From Shewanella sp. c952 (GTDB taxonomy: Bacteria > Pseudomonadota > Gammaproteobacteria > Enterobacterales > Shewanellaceae): a DNA stretch of 64,000 bases. The position numbers and the translations under genes are program-made. How positions within the stretch are numbered: the stretch's first letter is position 1; each line of letters starts with the position of its first letter. The notes beneath the pieces are model-generated. The model saw only the letters and a list, made by a program, of their open reading frames with translations. It was not told where the DNA came from and did no database searches. Location: assembly GCF_019654975.1 (NCBI RefSeq), contig NZ_BPEW01000007.1:1-64000 (forward strand). Reading direction: 5' to 3'. Shown here piece after piece: positions 19,602 to 29,380 of the stretch.

Positions 19602-20323
19602 AGCTGTTTATTCGGCCAGAAGCCTTTAGCGTCATCAGTTTCGATCTAGATGACACCTTATATGATAATCGCCCTATTATTCGACAAGCAGAGGCGGCAT
19701 CACAACAGTTTCTCAATCAGCAATATCCTAAATCTCAAGCGTGGCAAGTAGGTGACTGGCATCGATTAAAGTTAACGTTGATAAAGCAGCGCCCGCAACT
19801 ACGCCATGACCCCAGCTTAGCTCGCCAAGCCATGCTTGAATGTGGCTTGGTTCAATTGGGTTACGATGCACGTACGGCCAAAGCCGGTGCGACAGCGGTG
19901 TTTGACCACTTTGTTATACATCGAAGTCACTTTTCAGTATCAGATCCGGTGCTTGAGCTACTCGCGAAACTGAAGCAAAACTATCGTTTGATTGGCATTA
20001 CTAACGGCAATGTCGATTATCAGCGCATTGGTTTAGGGGATCTGCTTGAATTTGTTTTGCACCCAGGACAGGGCTTTAAGCAAAAGCCCGCAGCAGATAT
20101 GTTTGTGCAAGCTGCCAAGCAACTCAATATTCCACTAAGGCAAATACTGCACATTGGTGATAGTGCTATGAGCGATGTGGTTGGCGCAAGGCAAGCAGGT
20201 TGTCAGGCTGTGTGGCTCAATCCAGGCTTTGGCGTAACAGAAGAGGCAGCGTTAACTCTGCAGCTGCCTCATATTGAGATTGGTAACATCCAAGAATTAC
20301 TGAAGTTTAAGATGTTTTCGTAA
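19598..20323 (+). CDS. yigB: HAD-family phosphatase YigB
   Basis: 241 residues. Haloacid-dehalogenase superfamily hydrolase: motif [10 protein letters not shown] (DxDxT, nucleophile D17), motif II GITNGN, motif III lysine in [11 protein letters not shown] and motif [16 protein letters not shown]. coli YigB dephosphorylates FMN and other small phosphates, so an FMN phosphatase role is plausible but unproven here. Last gene of the lptM-lysA-dapF-DUF484-xerC-yigB run; converges on ytfE with only a 17-bp gap and no obvious hairpin. Confidence 0.9.
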   Translation: MKLFIRPEAFSVISFDLDDTLYDNRPIIRQAEAASQQFLNQQYPKSQAWQVGDWHRLKLTLIKQRPQLRHDPSLARQAMLECGLVQLGYDARTAKAGATAVFDHFVIHRSHFSVSDPVLELLAKLKQNYRLIGITNGNVDYQRIGLGDLLEFVLHPGQGFKQKPAADMFVQAAKQLNIPLRQILHIGDSAMSDVVGARQAGCQAVWLNPGFGVTEEAALTLQLPHIEIGNIQELLKFKMFS

Positions 20324-20340
20324 TAGTGATTTGGCTATGT

Positions 20341-21048
20341 CTAAGCCGTTAACGCTATAGCTTTTGGAAACAATACGTTGTTCTCAATGTAGATATGTTG
20401 TTTTAGATCTGCATCGAATTCAGCGAGGCTGGCATAACAAACGCGCCAAGTGGTGCAAGCATGCTCTGGCGGCTGAAAGCCGTTAGTAAGCTCGCTAATC
20501 TTCTCCATAATCTGCAAAGCATCATCATGCTCATATTGCATCGCATTGATTGGGTTGCTGATGTGACCAAAACAAGTTTGGCTTTCAACTTGATTATGTA
20601 GTCCCAAAATCGCTGGAAACAGGATCTGTTCCTCTTTCATCAGGTGTGGCATCAAATCATCAACCAGTGCTGTAATCCAACCTGCTAACGGCTTTATCTC
20701 ACTGTGATTTTCACCGTGAGCACGTACCATTTTCTGGCTGTATTCGACTAAAAGCGGCGCTTTTTCTCTGACAAAAGTATGGTGGGTAGCCTCGATATAA
20801 TTAAGCAGATCAGGCAGTGGCAGTTCGGTAAGCCCTTGGTCGGTGACTGTGTTTTCATCGAGTGCGAGTAGTGCATTGAGTAATGCATCCTCATCGGCAT
20901 TAAAACGCGAAATAGCGCGTTCTAGCGTAATACCGCCGCCACAACAAAAGTCGATACCATGTTGACTGAAAATATGAGCTGTACGAAAGTCATTAGCGAC
21001 CAACTCGCCGACACGAGTATTAAGTAGCACTTCTTTTGATTGAGACAT
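20341..21048 (-). CDS. ytfE: Iron-sulphur cluster repair di-iron protein (YtfE/RIC)
   Basis: 235 residues from ATG at 21046-21048, which has GGAG 8 nt upstream; an open frame reaches 21081 but lacks support. The N-terminal ScdA-like domain has the HGIDFCCGGG motif (two adjacent cysteines), and the C-terminal hemerythrin-like domain has spaced His/Glu ligands (HHTF, HGENH, HLMKEE, EHDD, HIYIEN) for a di-iron centre. The family repairs iron-sulphur clusters damaged by nitric oxide or peroxide. The NsrR-like site just upstream fits NO induction. Confidence 0.95.
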   Translation of the reverse strand: MSQSKEVLLNTRVGELVANDFRTAHIFSQHGIDFCCGGGITLERAISRFNADEDALLNALLALDENTVTDQGLTELPLPDLLNYIEATHHTFVREKAPLLVEYSQKMVRAHGENHSEIKPLAGWITALVDDLMPHLMKEEQILFPAILGLHNQVESQTCFGHISNPINAMQYEHDDALQIMEKISELTNGFQPPEHACTTWRVCYASLAEFDADLKQHIYIENNVLFPKAIALTA

Positions 21049-21072
21049 GGTGGCACTCCAACAAATTAATAT

Positions 21073-21095
21073 AACAAGCATATTATTTACATCTT
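21073..21095 (-). promoter_or_regulatory. NsrR-like operator upstream of ytfE
   Basis: On the minus strand, half-site AAGATGTAAAT, one base, half-site ATATGCTTGTT: the 11-1-11 layout of NsrR sites (AAGATGYATTT-N-AAATRCATCTT), with 8 of 11 matches in each half by eye. It ends 25 bp before the ytfE start. NsrR repression of ytfE, relieved by NO, is known in enterobacteria; no nsrR gene is in the window. Confidence 0.55.
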
Positions 21096-21158
21096 AATGT
21101 GTTCTCAATCATTACTTGAGTAAAATGCTCGGGTAATCACACTTTAGCGGTCAAAACC

Positions 21159-22247
21159 TTACTTTAGAGGTACGCTCAATACGCTTTTACTTACCTGTTG
21201 TTGTTTAAGCATGCCGCCAATGCGAAGTGCTTGGTTTTTATAAATAATAAGGCCGCGATGATCCATAGATGAGGTTTTCACAATCTCTGCTGGAAGCCAT
21301 TGATGTGAGGTCAAGTCAAAGCGGTGCATCAGATCGGATGCTGAACTTGGCTGGCCGTTATAGCCGATACCATCATAGTTGTATGGGTTATTGCTGCCAC
21401 CTATGAAAATGATTTGCTTGGTAAGCTCATTTCCCGCTGCTGCCATTCGATAGTGCGCCACTGCCGTTGGTTGTGGTAGCTTGCCTGCAACCTGTTGAGA
21501 GTAGTGCGGTAATAACTGCCAGTCGATACGTAAGTGATTATCAGCTTTTATTTTTCCGTATAAACAAACTGGTGATGCTGTGAATGTTCTCGGCTGGTTG
21601 ATTTGAGGAGTAACTGTTACGCCATCACACATGATTATTTCATCATCGACTATGCCTGCTGCTTGGCCAAATACAGCAGGAATAGGTAAGGGGCTGGCTT
21701 GGGCCCAAGTATCAGTTTGGGTGTCATACACCTGCACTAAATTGACATTGCCATGTTGATGCCAGCCACTCAGTAGATAGATATATCGGTTTTGATAAAC
21801 CAGTGCGCTGGTGTCATCAACAGCTACCGGCATATCGGCGATGCGAGTATAGCTTTTATCCTTAATTGAGAAGCGGTAGTTATCGGCAGTCGATAGCTCT
21901 TGATGATCACTAGAAACAGTAAAGCCGCCAAATAAGTAAGCATCACTGTTAATGCCAACAGCTATAGCGGCTAATCGACCGCTTATTTTATTAATGTGTG
22001 GTACGGCTGGTAACGGTTGCCATTGAGGGGCTACATGGCTTATCTCTAGTGACCATGCTTTGTTATGAATCGCCTTATAATCCTTGTTTTGCCCCATTCC
22101 CATAAAGCTCAGCAGGTAATCGTTACTACCGTCATTAACAAGTGCCACGGCATTGTTTGTTACCGCTTCTGGCATATTGGGCTGCGGTTTTGCGAGAAGA
22201 CTAAATGAGTAGCAGCTCAATAGTAGAATAATTAATGTGTAGTGCAT
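21159..22247 (-). CDS. Secreted kelch-repeat protein
   Basis: 362 residues. A signal peptide (1-18, ends LLAKP) precedes about five to six kelch-type beta-propeller blades, seen as repeats such as DAYLFGGFTV, RYIYLLSGWH, VYDTQTDTWAQASPLP and IIFIGGSNNPYN. It resembles the N-acetylneuraminate epimerase/kelch-galactose-oxidase group, but no sialic-acid genes are nearby, so the substrate is unknown. Divergent from the decaheme cytochrome across 305 bp. Probably periplasmic. Confidence 0.7.
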   Translation of the reverse strand: MHYTLIILLLSCYSFSLLAKPQPNMPEAVTNNAVALVNDGSNDYLLSFMGMGQNKDYKAIHNKAWSLEISHVAPQWQPLPAVPHINKISGRLAAIAVGINSDAYLFGGFTVSSDHQELSTADNYRFSIKDKSYTRIADMPVAVDDTSALVYQNRYIYLLSGWHQHGNVNLVQVYDTQTDTWAQASPLPIPAVFGQAAGIVDDEIIMCDGVTVTPQINQPRTFTASPVCLYGKIKADNHLRIDWQLLPHYSQQVAGKLPQPTAVAHYRMAAAGNELTKQIIFIGGSNNPYNYDGIGYNGQPSSASDLMHRFDLTSHQWLPAEIVKTSSMDHRGLIIYKNQALRIGGMLKQQQVSKSVLSVPLK

Positions 22248-22371
22248 CGTTTATGACCAATTTGAAGGGGAGGTCTAATGTAGCAAAACGCCACTAAGGT
22301 TCAATACTTACTGAACTTAAGCATTGTGTTGGTATTAACGGTCAATGAGTCATCACTTGTAATGGTGCTAG

Positions 22372-22401
22372 TTATTTAGTTGTTCATTTATAACTAAATA
22401 A
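22372..22401. promoter_or_regulatory. AT-rich inverted repeat in the kelch-cytochrome divergent region
   Basis: TTATTTAGTT (22372-22381) and AACTAAATAA (22392-22401) are perfect 10-bp arms around a 10-base centre. There is no GC stem or T-tract, so it is not a terminator. It could bind a regulator of either divergent gene. Confidence 0.35.
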
Positions 22402-22521
22402 TGAAATAGTATTGATAATCAATTGCTTGAATTTAGTTAACCCTAGGTCACAAAGTGCGTACAAAATGTAATGATTAATGTTTTATTAAGTTGTGGTTCA
22501 GAGTTGGGGTTAAAAATGCCC

Positions 22522-22539
22522 ATACCTAATATTAGGTAT
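22522..22539. promoter_or_regulatory. Perfect 18-bp palindrome before the decaheme cytochrome gene
   Basis: ATACCTAATATTAGGTAT is a perfect palindrome ending 13 bp before the first possible start codon. Its position suggests an operator or a leader hairpin that could cover the ribosome-binding site. No factor is recognised. Confidence 0.45.
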
Positions 22540-22552
22540 CATAAAAGAGATA

Positions 22553-24682
22553 ATGATGATGAACCTCAAACAATTCAGAATGCCGCTAGCGGTATTGATG
22601 ACATTTGGTATTGCTGCCTGTGGATCTGATGGTAAAGATGGATCTGATGGAGCCGATGGCGTTACGCCTCCAGTGTACGCAAACACTGCAGAAACACTTA
22701 AGCTTGAGTACATAGCTTATGGCATTGATGAGCAAGGTATTCGTTCCGCCTCATTCAAGCTGACCAATGAGAAAGATGAGCTTGTTAAAGGCCTGCCTTC
22801 AGTACGCTTTCTACATAGCCAACTTGCCACATTGGAAAAAGGTGGCTCTCAACGTCAAGGGTTTGGTTACGTAACTTGTTCTGCAACAGGCGAGGTTGAT
22901 GCCTGTTTAACTGATAATGAAGACGGCACCTACTCAGTCTTTAACCCTACATCTATATTAGATCTTGATACCACAGCTAAGGGCTATGAATATGATAGCG
23001 CATTACCTCAGCGCTTTATGGTGCGTGTTCAAAGTTATGCTGGTTTACCCGTCATTGGTAGTGTCCAAGATATTATGCCTGAAATTGATTTCATGCTGTC
23101 CGGTGAAGCCGTGGTATCGACGCGTGAAATAGTATCAACTGAATCTTGTTTAGGGTGTCATACTGATATTGCCTACGCTCGTTACGATGATTACGATCGC
23201 TCTCCGCATTACGCCAATGACTTAAAGGCTTGTGCTACTTGTCACGCTACTGGTGAGAAAGATGGAAAAGGCACGCTTAATGAACGTGCACATCGCTGGC
23301 ACTTCGAAAGTTATCTAACTAACGTCGAGTCAACGAAGAACTGCTTAAGCTGTCATGAAAATGAAAATAGCACCGAGCTACCAAATGCTGCTGATTGGTT
23401 AGTTGGTTATGACGCTAAAGCTTGTGCGACTTGTCACTCTGGTGATTATGCACCAAGTCATGGCTTTGATATGCCAATGACTTGTGGTGGAGTTTGTCAC
23501 GACGTTAGTGAAATTCATGTTGCACCCGTTGAAGCGCTCGCAACGGCGCGAGATATGTTCAGCATTGAAGTCATTAGTGCTGAAGCGACGCCTAGTACCG
23601 GTACTCGAGGTGGCAATGACTATAACACTGCAGAGATTGCATTAGTGTTGGAGATCCGTGATGCAAGCGGATCGCCTGTTACAGAAATGCCAGATTTTAA
23701 AGCATTGCGAGCAACCCTTGCATGGGATGCATCTACTAACTATCGCATGCTGACTATGGAAACGTTAGAGGGCGGTAAGCTGGGTCGTATGGCAGACCAT
23801 AGCGTTAATGCTAAATTGAATGAGATGGAAGTTGTGTCGGTTGGTGCTGGTCAATTTGCATTCGTGATTTCAGGTGCTCTTAATCCAGATCAAAGTAAGA
23901 ACGATACAGGCTTAATCATTCCTGCAGGAACTGAGAATGCTAAAGGTGCAGTATCGATTGAGTCAACAATCATGATCAATAAGGCTGGTGAATTACAACC
24001 TTCAACAAGCGATGATGCAATTCAAAACCGCTTACGTTCAGTCACAGCGTTTTTTGATATGCAAGGGTTAGCAGATAGTCGCCGCCAAGTGGTTAGCAAT
24101 GAGGCTTGTGCAGCTTGTCATGGCGATATGGCCTACGGCATGCACTCTCGTCGTAATGATCTAGAGCAGCAGTGTTCAACGTGTCATAACCCTAATATTG
24201 CTGTTTGGGACAAAACATTTAATGCTCTTAAAGTCGCGCCAGATGACACTGTGCTAAATCATCTTGGTTGGTCTGTATATGTCCATGCACTGCATGCTGG
24301 AGATAGACAAGAGCAAAATCTAGAAGATGGTGCGGTTCGTGACTGGAAATACCCTGCAAACATTAAAGACTGCACAGCGTGTCACGTTAGTGGTTCGGTG
24401 AAGCTGGATGATATTCAGAAATCCGGCATGTTCGTTACACGCGATGCCTACGCAGAAGATGCTGAGTTCTCGCTAACCTCGCCAGCAGCAGCTACTTGTT
24501 GGTCTTGCCATAGCAGTGGCGGAGAACCGCTTAAATCACACATGATTAGTAATGGAGCAATCTTTAATGCGCCGATTGATGGCGCTGAAATTGAAGGTGA
24601 GATTATTGTTGAGCACAACAATCTAGAGTCGTGTTCAGTGTGTCACTCTGAAGCTAAACTTGCAGAGTCTCACAAACTGTAA
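22553..24682 (+). CDS. Outer-membrane decaheme c-type cytochrome lipoprotein, OmcA/MtrC family
   Basis: About 709 residues. Signal peptide with lipobox (GIAAC), then a Gly/Asp tract (GSDGKDGSDGADG) like MtrC, and two split-barrel domains each followed by a pentaheme domain. Ten haem sites: CLGCH, CATCH, CLSCH, CATCH, CGGVCH, then CAACH, CSTCH, CTACH, CWSCH, CSVCH; the fifth has three residues between the cysteines (CX3CH). Such proteins pass electrons to extracellular metals or flavins. No MtrA/MtrB-type partners are here, so it stands alone and would need a porin-cytochrome from elsewhere. Three consecutive ATGs (22553, 22556, 22559) make the start unsure. Confidence 0.92.
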   Translation: MMMNLKQFRMPLAVLMTFGIAACGSDGKDGSDGADGVTPPVYANTAETLKLEYIAYGIDEQGIRSASFKLTNEKDELVKGLPSVRFLHSQLATLEKGGSQRQGFGYVTCSATGEVDACLTDNEDGTYSVFNPTSILDLDTTAKGYEYDSALPQRFMVRVQSYAGLPVIGSVQDIMPEIDFMLSGEAVVSTREIVSTESCLGCHTDIAYARYDDYDRSPHYANDLKACATCHATGEKDGKGTLNERAHRWHFESYLTNVESTKNCLSCHENENSTELPNAADWLVGYDAKACATCHSGDYAPSHGFDMPMTCGGVCHDVSEIHVAPVEALATARDMFSIEVISAEATPSTGTRGGNDYNTAEIALVLEIRDASGSPVTEMPDFKALRATLAWDASTNYRMLTMETLEGGKLGRMADHSVNAKLNEMEVVSVGAGQFAFVISGALNPDQSKNDTGLIIPAGTENAKGAVSIESTIMINKAGELQPSTSDDAIQNRLRSVTAFFDMQGLADSRRQVVSNEACAACHGDMAYGMHSRRNDLEQQCSTCHNPNIAVWDKTFNALKVAPDDTVLNHLGWSVYVHALHAGDRQEQNLEDGAVRDWKYPANIKDCTACHVSGSVKLDDIQKSGMFVTRDAYAEDAEFSLTSPAAATCWSCHSSGGEPLKSHMISNGAIFNAPIDGAEIEGEIIVEHNNLESCSVCHSEAKLAESHKL

Positions 24683-24725
24683 ACTCGTCGTAGCACCCTT
24701 AACTGTCTCCCTGCAATTGAGACTT

Positions 24726-24752
24726 GCCGCTATCAATAGATAGCGGCTTTTT
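24726..24752 (+). terminator. Terminator of the decaheme cytochrome gene
   Basis: GCCGCTATC (24726-24734) pairs with GATAGCGGC (24739-24747) across AATA, followed by TTTTT. A strong Rho-independent terminator 44 bp after the stop. Confidence 0.9.
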
Positions 24753-25004
24753 AGTTGGTACTTTTCCTTCGAGACTTTTAGGCCGAATGGATTCATAGGT
24801 AGCAAGCATTATCAAACCAACTCGGCTTAAAGGAGTTCGCCACCAAAGTGATGAATAGTTCAACCTGTATATCGGTTGATATAGAGACTTTCTAACCATA
24901 GTAAGAAGCTGATTATTCAATCATGATATTTTTTGTTGGGAGCTGCAAGGAACTAAGGATTAGGGAAGCAGAAAATCTGGGTATATACGGGGACATATAA
25001 ACAA
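24753..25004. other. Non-coding gap between two terminators
   Basis: About 250 bp between the cytochrome terminator and the fis terminator. A 73-codon minus-strand frame here has no ribosome site or recognisable sequence. I see nothing else in it. Confidence 0.5.
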
Positions 25005-25036
25005 AAACGGGCTTTCCATTTCTGGAAAGCCCGTTT
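25005..25036 (-). terminator. Terminator of dusB-fis
   Basis: AAACGGGCTTTCCA (25005-25018) pairs with TGGAAAGCCCGTTT (25023-25036); the minus strand continues into TTGTTT. It starts about 25 bp after the fis stop. Confidence 0.92.
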
Positions 25037-25062
25037 CAATACAACAGCTTAAGACGTTAGTC

Positions 25063-26354
<1,292 letters not shown>

Positions 26355-26505
26355 TTATCAAATCACCTTGCTCGTCAAAGGGGCGCTATAGTACGCCTTT
26401 TTCAAGCCTGTGAAAAGGTCAATAAATGACCTGAGGGCAACTTTTTTGCTTGACTTTTGCTAGGTGAGAAGTCTGTCGCGGCGCAGAGCGCGCCGCGCAA
26501 TACCG

Positions 26506-27387
26506 TTATTTACGTATCCCTGTCAAGCGACTCCAGTCGTCTTTGTGAGCAGGCGCGTCCATGTCGAACCACTTGCTGTAAAAGGTTGAAACTTCGTCAG
26601 CTTGCTCTTTTAGCAGACCTGATAGTGCCAGTTGGCCACCAGATTTTACTTTTTCTGCAATCAACGGTGCCAATTCACGCAGTGGACCTGCAAGAATATT
26701 TGCGACTAGGATGTCGGCGATTAAACCTTCTGGCTGATCTTCTGGTAGGTATAAGGCAAGTTGATCTTCAACGCCGTTACGCTCAGCATTAGCTTTAGAA
26801 GCTTCAATGGCTTGGTAATCGATATCAACGCCAGTGACCTTCTCTGCGCCGAGTTTCAGCGCTGCAACCGCTAAAATGCCTGAGCCGCAACCAAAGTCGA
26901 TAACGTCTTTATTGTGGTAATCAAGACCATCTAGCCACTCTAAACATAGTGCCGTGGTTGGGTGCGTGCCGGTACCAAATGCTAAGCCAGGATCAAGGAT
27001 CACGTTAACAGCGCTAGGATCAGGGATCTCACGCCAGCTTGGGCAGATCCACAAGCGATCGCCGAACTTTATTGGGTGGAAATTATCCATCCATTCGCGT
27101 TCCCAATCTTTGTCTTCAACTTGTTCAATCTTATGGCTGAAGTTCTCACCAAGATAAGGCAATAACCTCAGGCGTTCGACCACAGGTGCTAAATCGTGGT
27201 CAGCTTCAAACAACGCAATGATCACGGTGTGGTTCCACAGCGGCGTTTCACCTAAAGTTGGTTCGTATATAGGGGTGTCTTTACCATCTTCGAAGGTAAT
27301 TGAAATTGACCCTTCTTCCATCAGCTGATCGCTAAGTGCGTCTGCATGAGGACCATCTGTATCAATTCTTAGTTGGATCCAAGGCAT
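26506..27387 (-). CDS. prmA: Ribosomal protein L11 methyltransferase
   Basis: 293 residues. It trimethylates ribosomal protein L11 using S-adenosylmethionine. The N-terminal substrate-binding domain (about 1-100) has the family start [10 protein letters not shown]; the Rossmann methyltransferase core has [14 protein letters not shown] and [18 protein letters not shown], with the NILAGPL catalytic-region motif. Same strand as dusB-fis, as in E. coli and S. oneidensis. Confidence 0.97.
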   Translation of the reverse strand: MPWIQLRIDTDGPHADALSDQLMEEGSISITFEDGKDTPIYEPTLGETPLWNHTVIIALFEADHDLAPVVERLRLLPYLGENFSHKIEQVEDKDWEREWMDNFHPIKFGDRLWICPSWREIPDPSAVNVILDPGLAFGTGTHPTTALCLEWLDGLDYHNKDVIDFGCGSGILAVAALKLGAEKVTGVDIDYQAIEASKANAERNGVEDQLALYLPEDQPEGLIADILVANILAGPLRELAPLIAEKVKSGGQLALSGLLKEQADEVSTFYSKWFDMDAPAHKDDWSRLTGIRK

Positions 27388-27622
27388 GAGAATTCTCGTT
27401 TGCTACATATATCGGCGTATTGTATACCCAAACCGCTATTAGGTGCAGGAGATGAAGGTAATATTCATGTTATGACTTAGCTATTTATTGGTTCAATAAC
27501 AGGGTGATGCTGTTGTAGTCGCAAAAGATTGATAGCGTTTGTTTTGTTTGAAATGGCTGCTCAAGTTGCTGAAAAATATTGGCTAAATGGTATTACCACT
27601 GTTTCTGTTTTACCCCTTTGTT

Positions 27623-27638
27623 TGTGATCTTACTCTAA
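27623..27638 (+). promoter_or_regulatory. Weak CRP-like site upstream of the frd locus
   Basis: TGTGA, six bases, TCTAA: a perfect left half and a 3 of 5 right half. It lies 32 bp from a better CRP-like site, centre to centre. Possible secondary site only. Confidence 0.3.
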
Positions 27639-27654
27639 TAGTGACCTGAAAGAG

Positions 27655-27670
27655 AGTGAGCAAGGTCACG
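27655..27670 (+). promoter_or_regulatory. CRP-like site upstream of the frd locus
   Basis: AGTGA, six bases, TCACG: GTGA-N6-TCAC core, 8 of 10 consensus positions, 88 bp before the first frdC. In S. oneidensis CRP rather than FNR controls much of anaerobic respiration including fumarate reduction, so the site is plausible; binding is not shown. Confidence 0.5.
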
Positions 27671-27757
27671 ATTAAAAATGGTGATGCAACTAGGAGATAA
27701 ACATCTTGCTACAGTGTAAATCCCACGACTAGGCATAAGATAAACAAGACAACCACC

Positions 27758-28462
27758 ATGTTAGCATCCTACATAAGCGCAAATGGACACCCCGCATCAG
27801 CAAAAGCGGACAAAATACAAAGCATCACCGGCGTGTTGATGGGGTGCTTCCTATTAGCTCATCTGCATTTTGAATCTAGCATCTTACTCGGTAAAGACGC
27901 ATTTTATACCGTGGTGCAGTTTCTAGAAGGCGGCATGTTTAGCTCAACAGGGCACGGCTTCCCAATTGTGACTAAGGTGTTTTCTGTGTTTATGCTGCTG
28001 GTGGTGATGGCGCATGCTGCGGTAGCCTTACGTCGCTTTCCTGCACAACTTGGACAGTGGCGAGCACTTAGGCGGCATATGTCGGTGATTAATCACAAAG
28101 ATAGTCATGCGTGGTTCTGGCAGTTAGCGACGGGCTTCGTTCTATTCTTCTTAGTTCCAGTGCACCTTTTTACCATGATTGCTAATCCTGAGATTGGCCC
28201 GCATCTTTCTGCTGAACGTGTTTACCACCAAAATGCTTGGTTGCTGTATGCGCTATTGCTACCTGCTGTCGTGATCCACGCCATGATTGGCCTTTATAGA
28301 GTGGCGGTTAAATGGGGTTTAACCACTAAACGTACAGGGCTCCGTAAAATAGCAAAAGGCTTAATTATCTATCTGATTATTATCGGTGTGCTTAGCTTAG
28401 TGTCTTACCTAATAATCGGTAGCGAACTGAGCTTACCAGTAGAAGCATATCGTCCGAGTTAA
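27758..28462 (+). CDS. Fumarate reductase cytochrome b subunit, variant lacking the Glu-C180 equivalent
   Basis: 234 residues, five membrane helices. It is a diheme FrdC of the Wolinella type that anchors FrdAB and takes electrons from menaquinol. The four haem-ligand histidines are H35, H86, H136 and H174, and E57 lines up with the quinol-site Glu-C66 of Wolinella. The residue two before the last ligand is V172 (VVIH), where Wolinella has Glu-C180, the essential proton-path residue, and where the next paralogue has Glu. This gene occupies the position of S. oneidensis frdC (SO_0396, recalled from memory). No strong ribosome site is seen before the ATG. Confidence 0.85.
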   Translation: MLASYISANGHPASAKADKIQSITGVLMGCFLLAHLHFESSILLGKDAFYTVVQFLEGGMFSSTGHGFPIVTKVFSVFMLLVVMAHAAVALRRFPAQLGQWRALRRHMSVINHKDSHAWFWQLATGFVLFFLVPVHLFTMIANPEIGPHLSAERVYHQNAWLLYALLLPAVVIHAMIGLYRVAVKWGLTTKRTGLRKIAKGLIIYLIIIGVLSLVSYLIIGSELSLPVEAYRPS

Positions 28463-28609
28463 CAATAGTTTGTAGTGCTTGTTTAGATAAATTAGCGATA
28501 GCTTGAGTAAATGCTTTTTTATTGATCTATCTCACGGTTGGTAAGTGATTTGTGAGCGACATTGGTACAGTCGTTCAGTAACGCTTCTACAGCATGGATA
28601 GGTAAGCGA

Positions 28610-29284
28610 ATGGGAATAATAAATCGCGGTAAATTGAGTGGTTGGCTTGATATTAGCCAGAGTGTAAGTGGGGTTGTTCTCGCAATATTCTTGTGGACAC
28701 ACCTGATATTGGTGTCGTCGATATTGCTTGGCGCAGAGGCAATGACATGGGTTGCTAAAACCATGGAGCTGAGTTTCTTAACGGCTGATGGGCACGGCTA
28801 CCCTTGGGTAGTCACCATTATTGCGATGATTATCGCCGTTATTGCGTTGGTACACGTATTGGTGGCGGCTCATAAAATGCCACTGAACTTGCGTCAGCAA
28901 AAAGCCCTTAAGCAGCAGCTTAATGTCGTTAATCACGGTGATACCCGCTTATGGGTTTGGCAAGCTGCGACAGGTGTAGTGATATTTTTACTCCTGCCTG
29001 TCCATTTGTGGCTGATAGGTGCAGCACCTGAAACCATTGGCCCTTATGGCAGTGCTGACAGGATTTGGCAACAAGGGGTGTGGCTGCTGTATCTGCCATT
29101 GCTGCTATGTGTTGAGCTACATGCTGCGATTGGAGTTTACCGCGTTGCTGTAAAGTGGGGCGCCGCCCGAGATCTCAATAGCCGCAACAGATTGAAAAAA
29201 ATTAAGAGCATTATTAGCGTTGTTTTCATCCTGGTGGGAATAGCCTCTCTATTGGCATTTTTGCCCTATGCAAATGCGTTATAG
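28610..29284 (+). CDS. frdC: Fumarate reductase cytochrome b subunit (FrdC paralogue with Glu-C180 equivalent)
   Basis: 224 residues from ATG at 28610 (AGGTAAG upstream; an open frame reaching 28562 is probably not used). Five membrane helices. Haem ligands H31, H82, H132 and H171 keep constant offsets from Wolinella FrdC H44, H93, H143 and H182. E53 and E169 match Glu-C66 (quinol site) and Glu-C180 (E-pathway). This paralogue therefore keeps the full Wolinella set, unlike the gene before it. It lies 97 bp before frdA, so either protein could anchor the same FrdAB. Confidence 0.88.
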   Translation: MGIINRGKLSGWLDISQSVSGVVLAIFLWTHLILVSSILLGAEAMTWVAKTMELSFLTADGHGYPWVVTIIAMIIAVIALVHVLVAAHKMPLNLRQQKALKQQLNVVNHGDTRLWVWQAATGVVIFLLLPVHLWLIGAAPETIGPYGSADRIWQQGVWLLYLPLLLCVELHAAIGVYRVAVKWGAARDLNSRNRLKKIKSIISVVFILVGIASLLAFLPYANAL

Positions 29285-29380
29285 AAAGAATTTATAAAAC
29301 GGCTTAGCAATCATGCTGAGTAGAAGTAGTAATTGAATATATAACCATAAATTGACTCTGCACCCGCTTAAGGAGCACGT

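Larger units (their letters stand above)
27388..27757. other. prmA-frdC divergent regulatory region
   Basis: 370 bp between divergent prmA and the fumarate reductase genes. It holds two CRP-like sites at 27623-27638 and 27655-27670. No FNR-type TTGAT-N4-ATCAA site was seen. Confidence 0.5.

Noticed and set aside
22412-22422. FNR-like TTGAT and ATCAA before the decaheme cytochrome
   Set aside because: Only 1 bp separates the halves, whereas FNR needs 4.
24699-24920. 73-codon minus-strand frame beside the cytochrome terminator
   Set aside because: It spans the terminator hairpin and has no ribosome site or homologous-looking sequence.
27541-27757. Possible small gene before frdC
   Set aside because: No convincing open frame with a ribosome site; the region fits a promoter.
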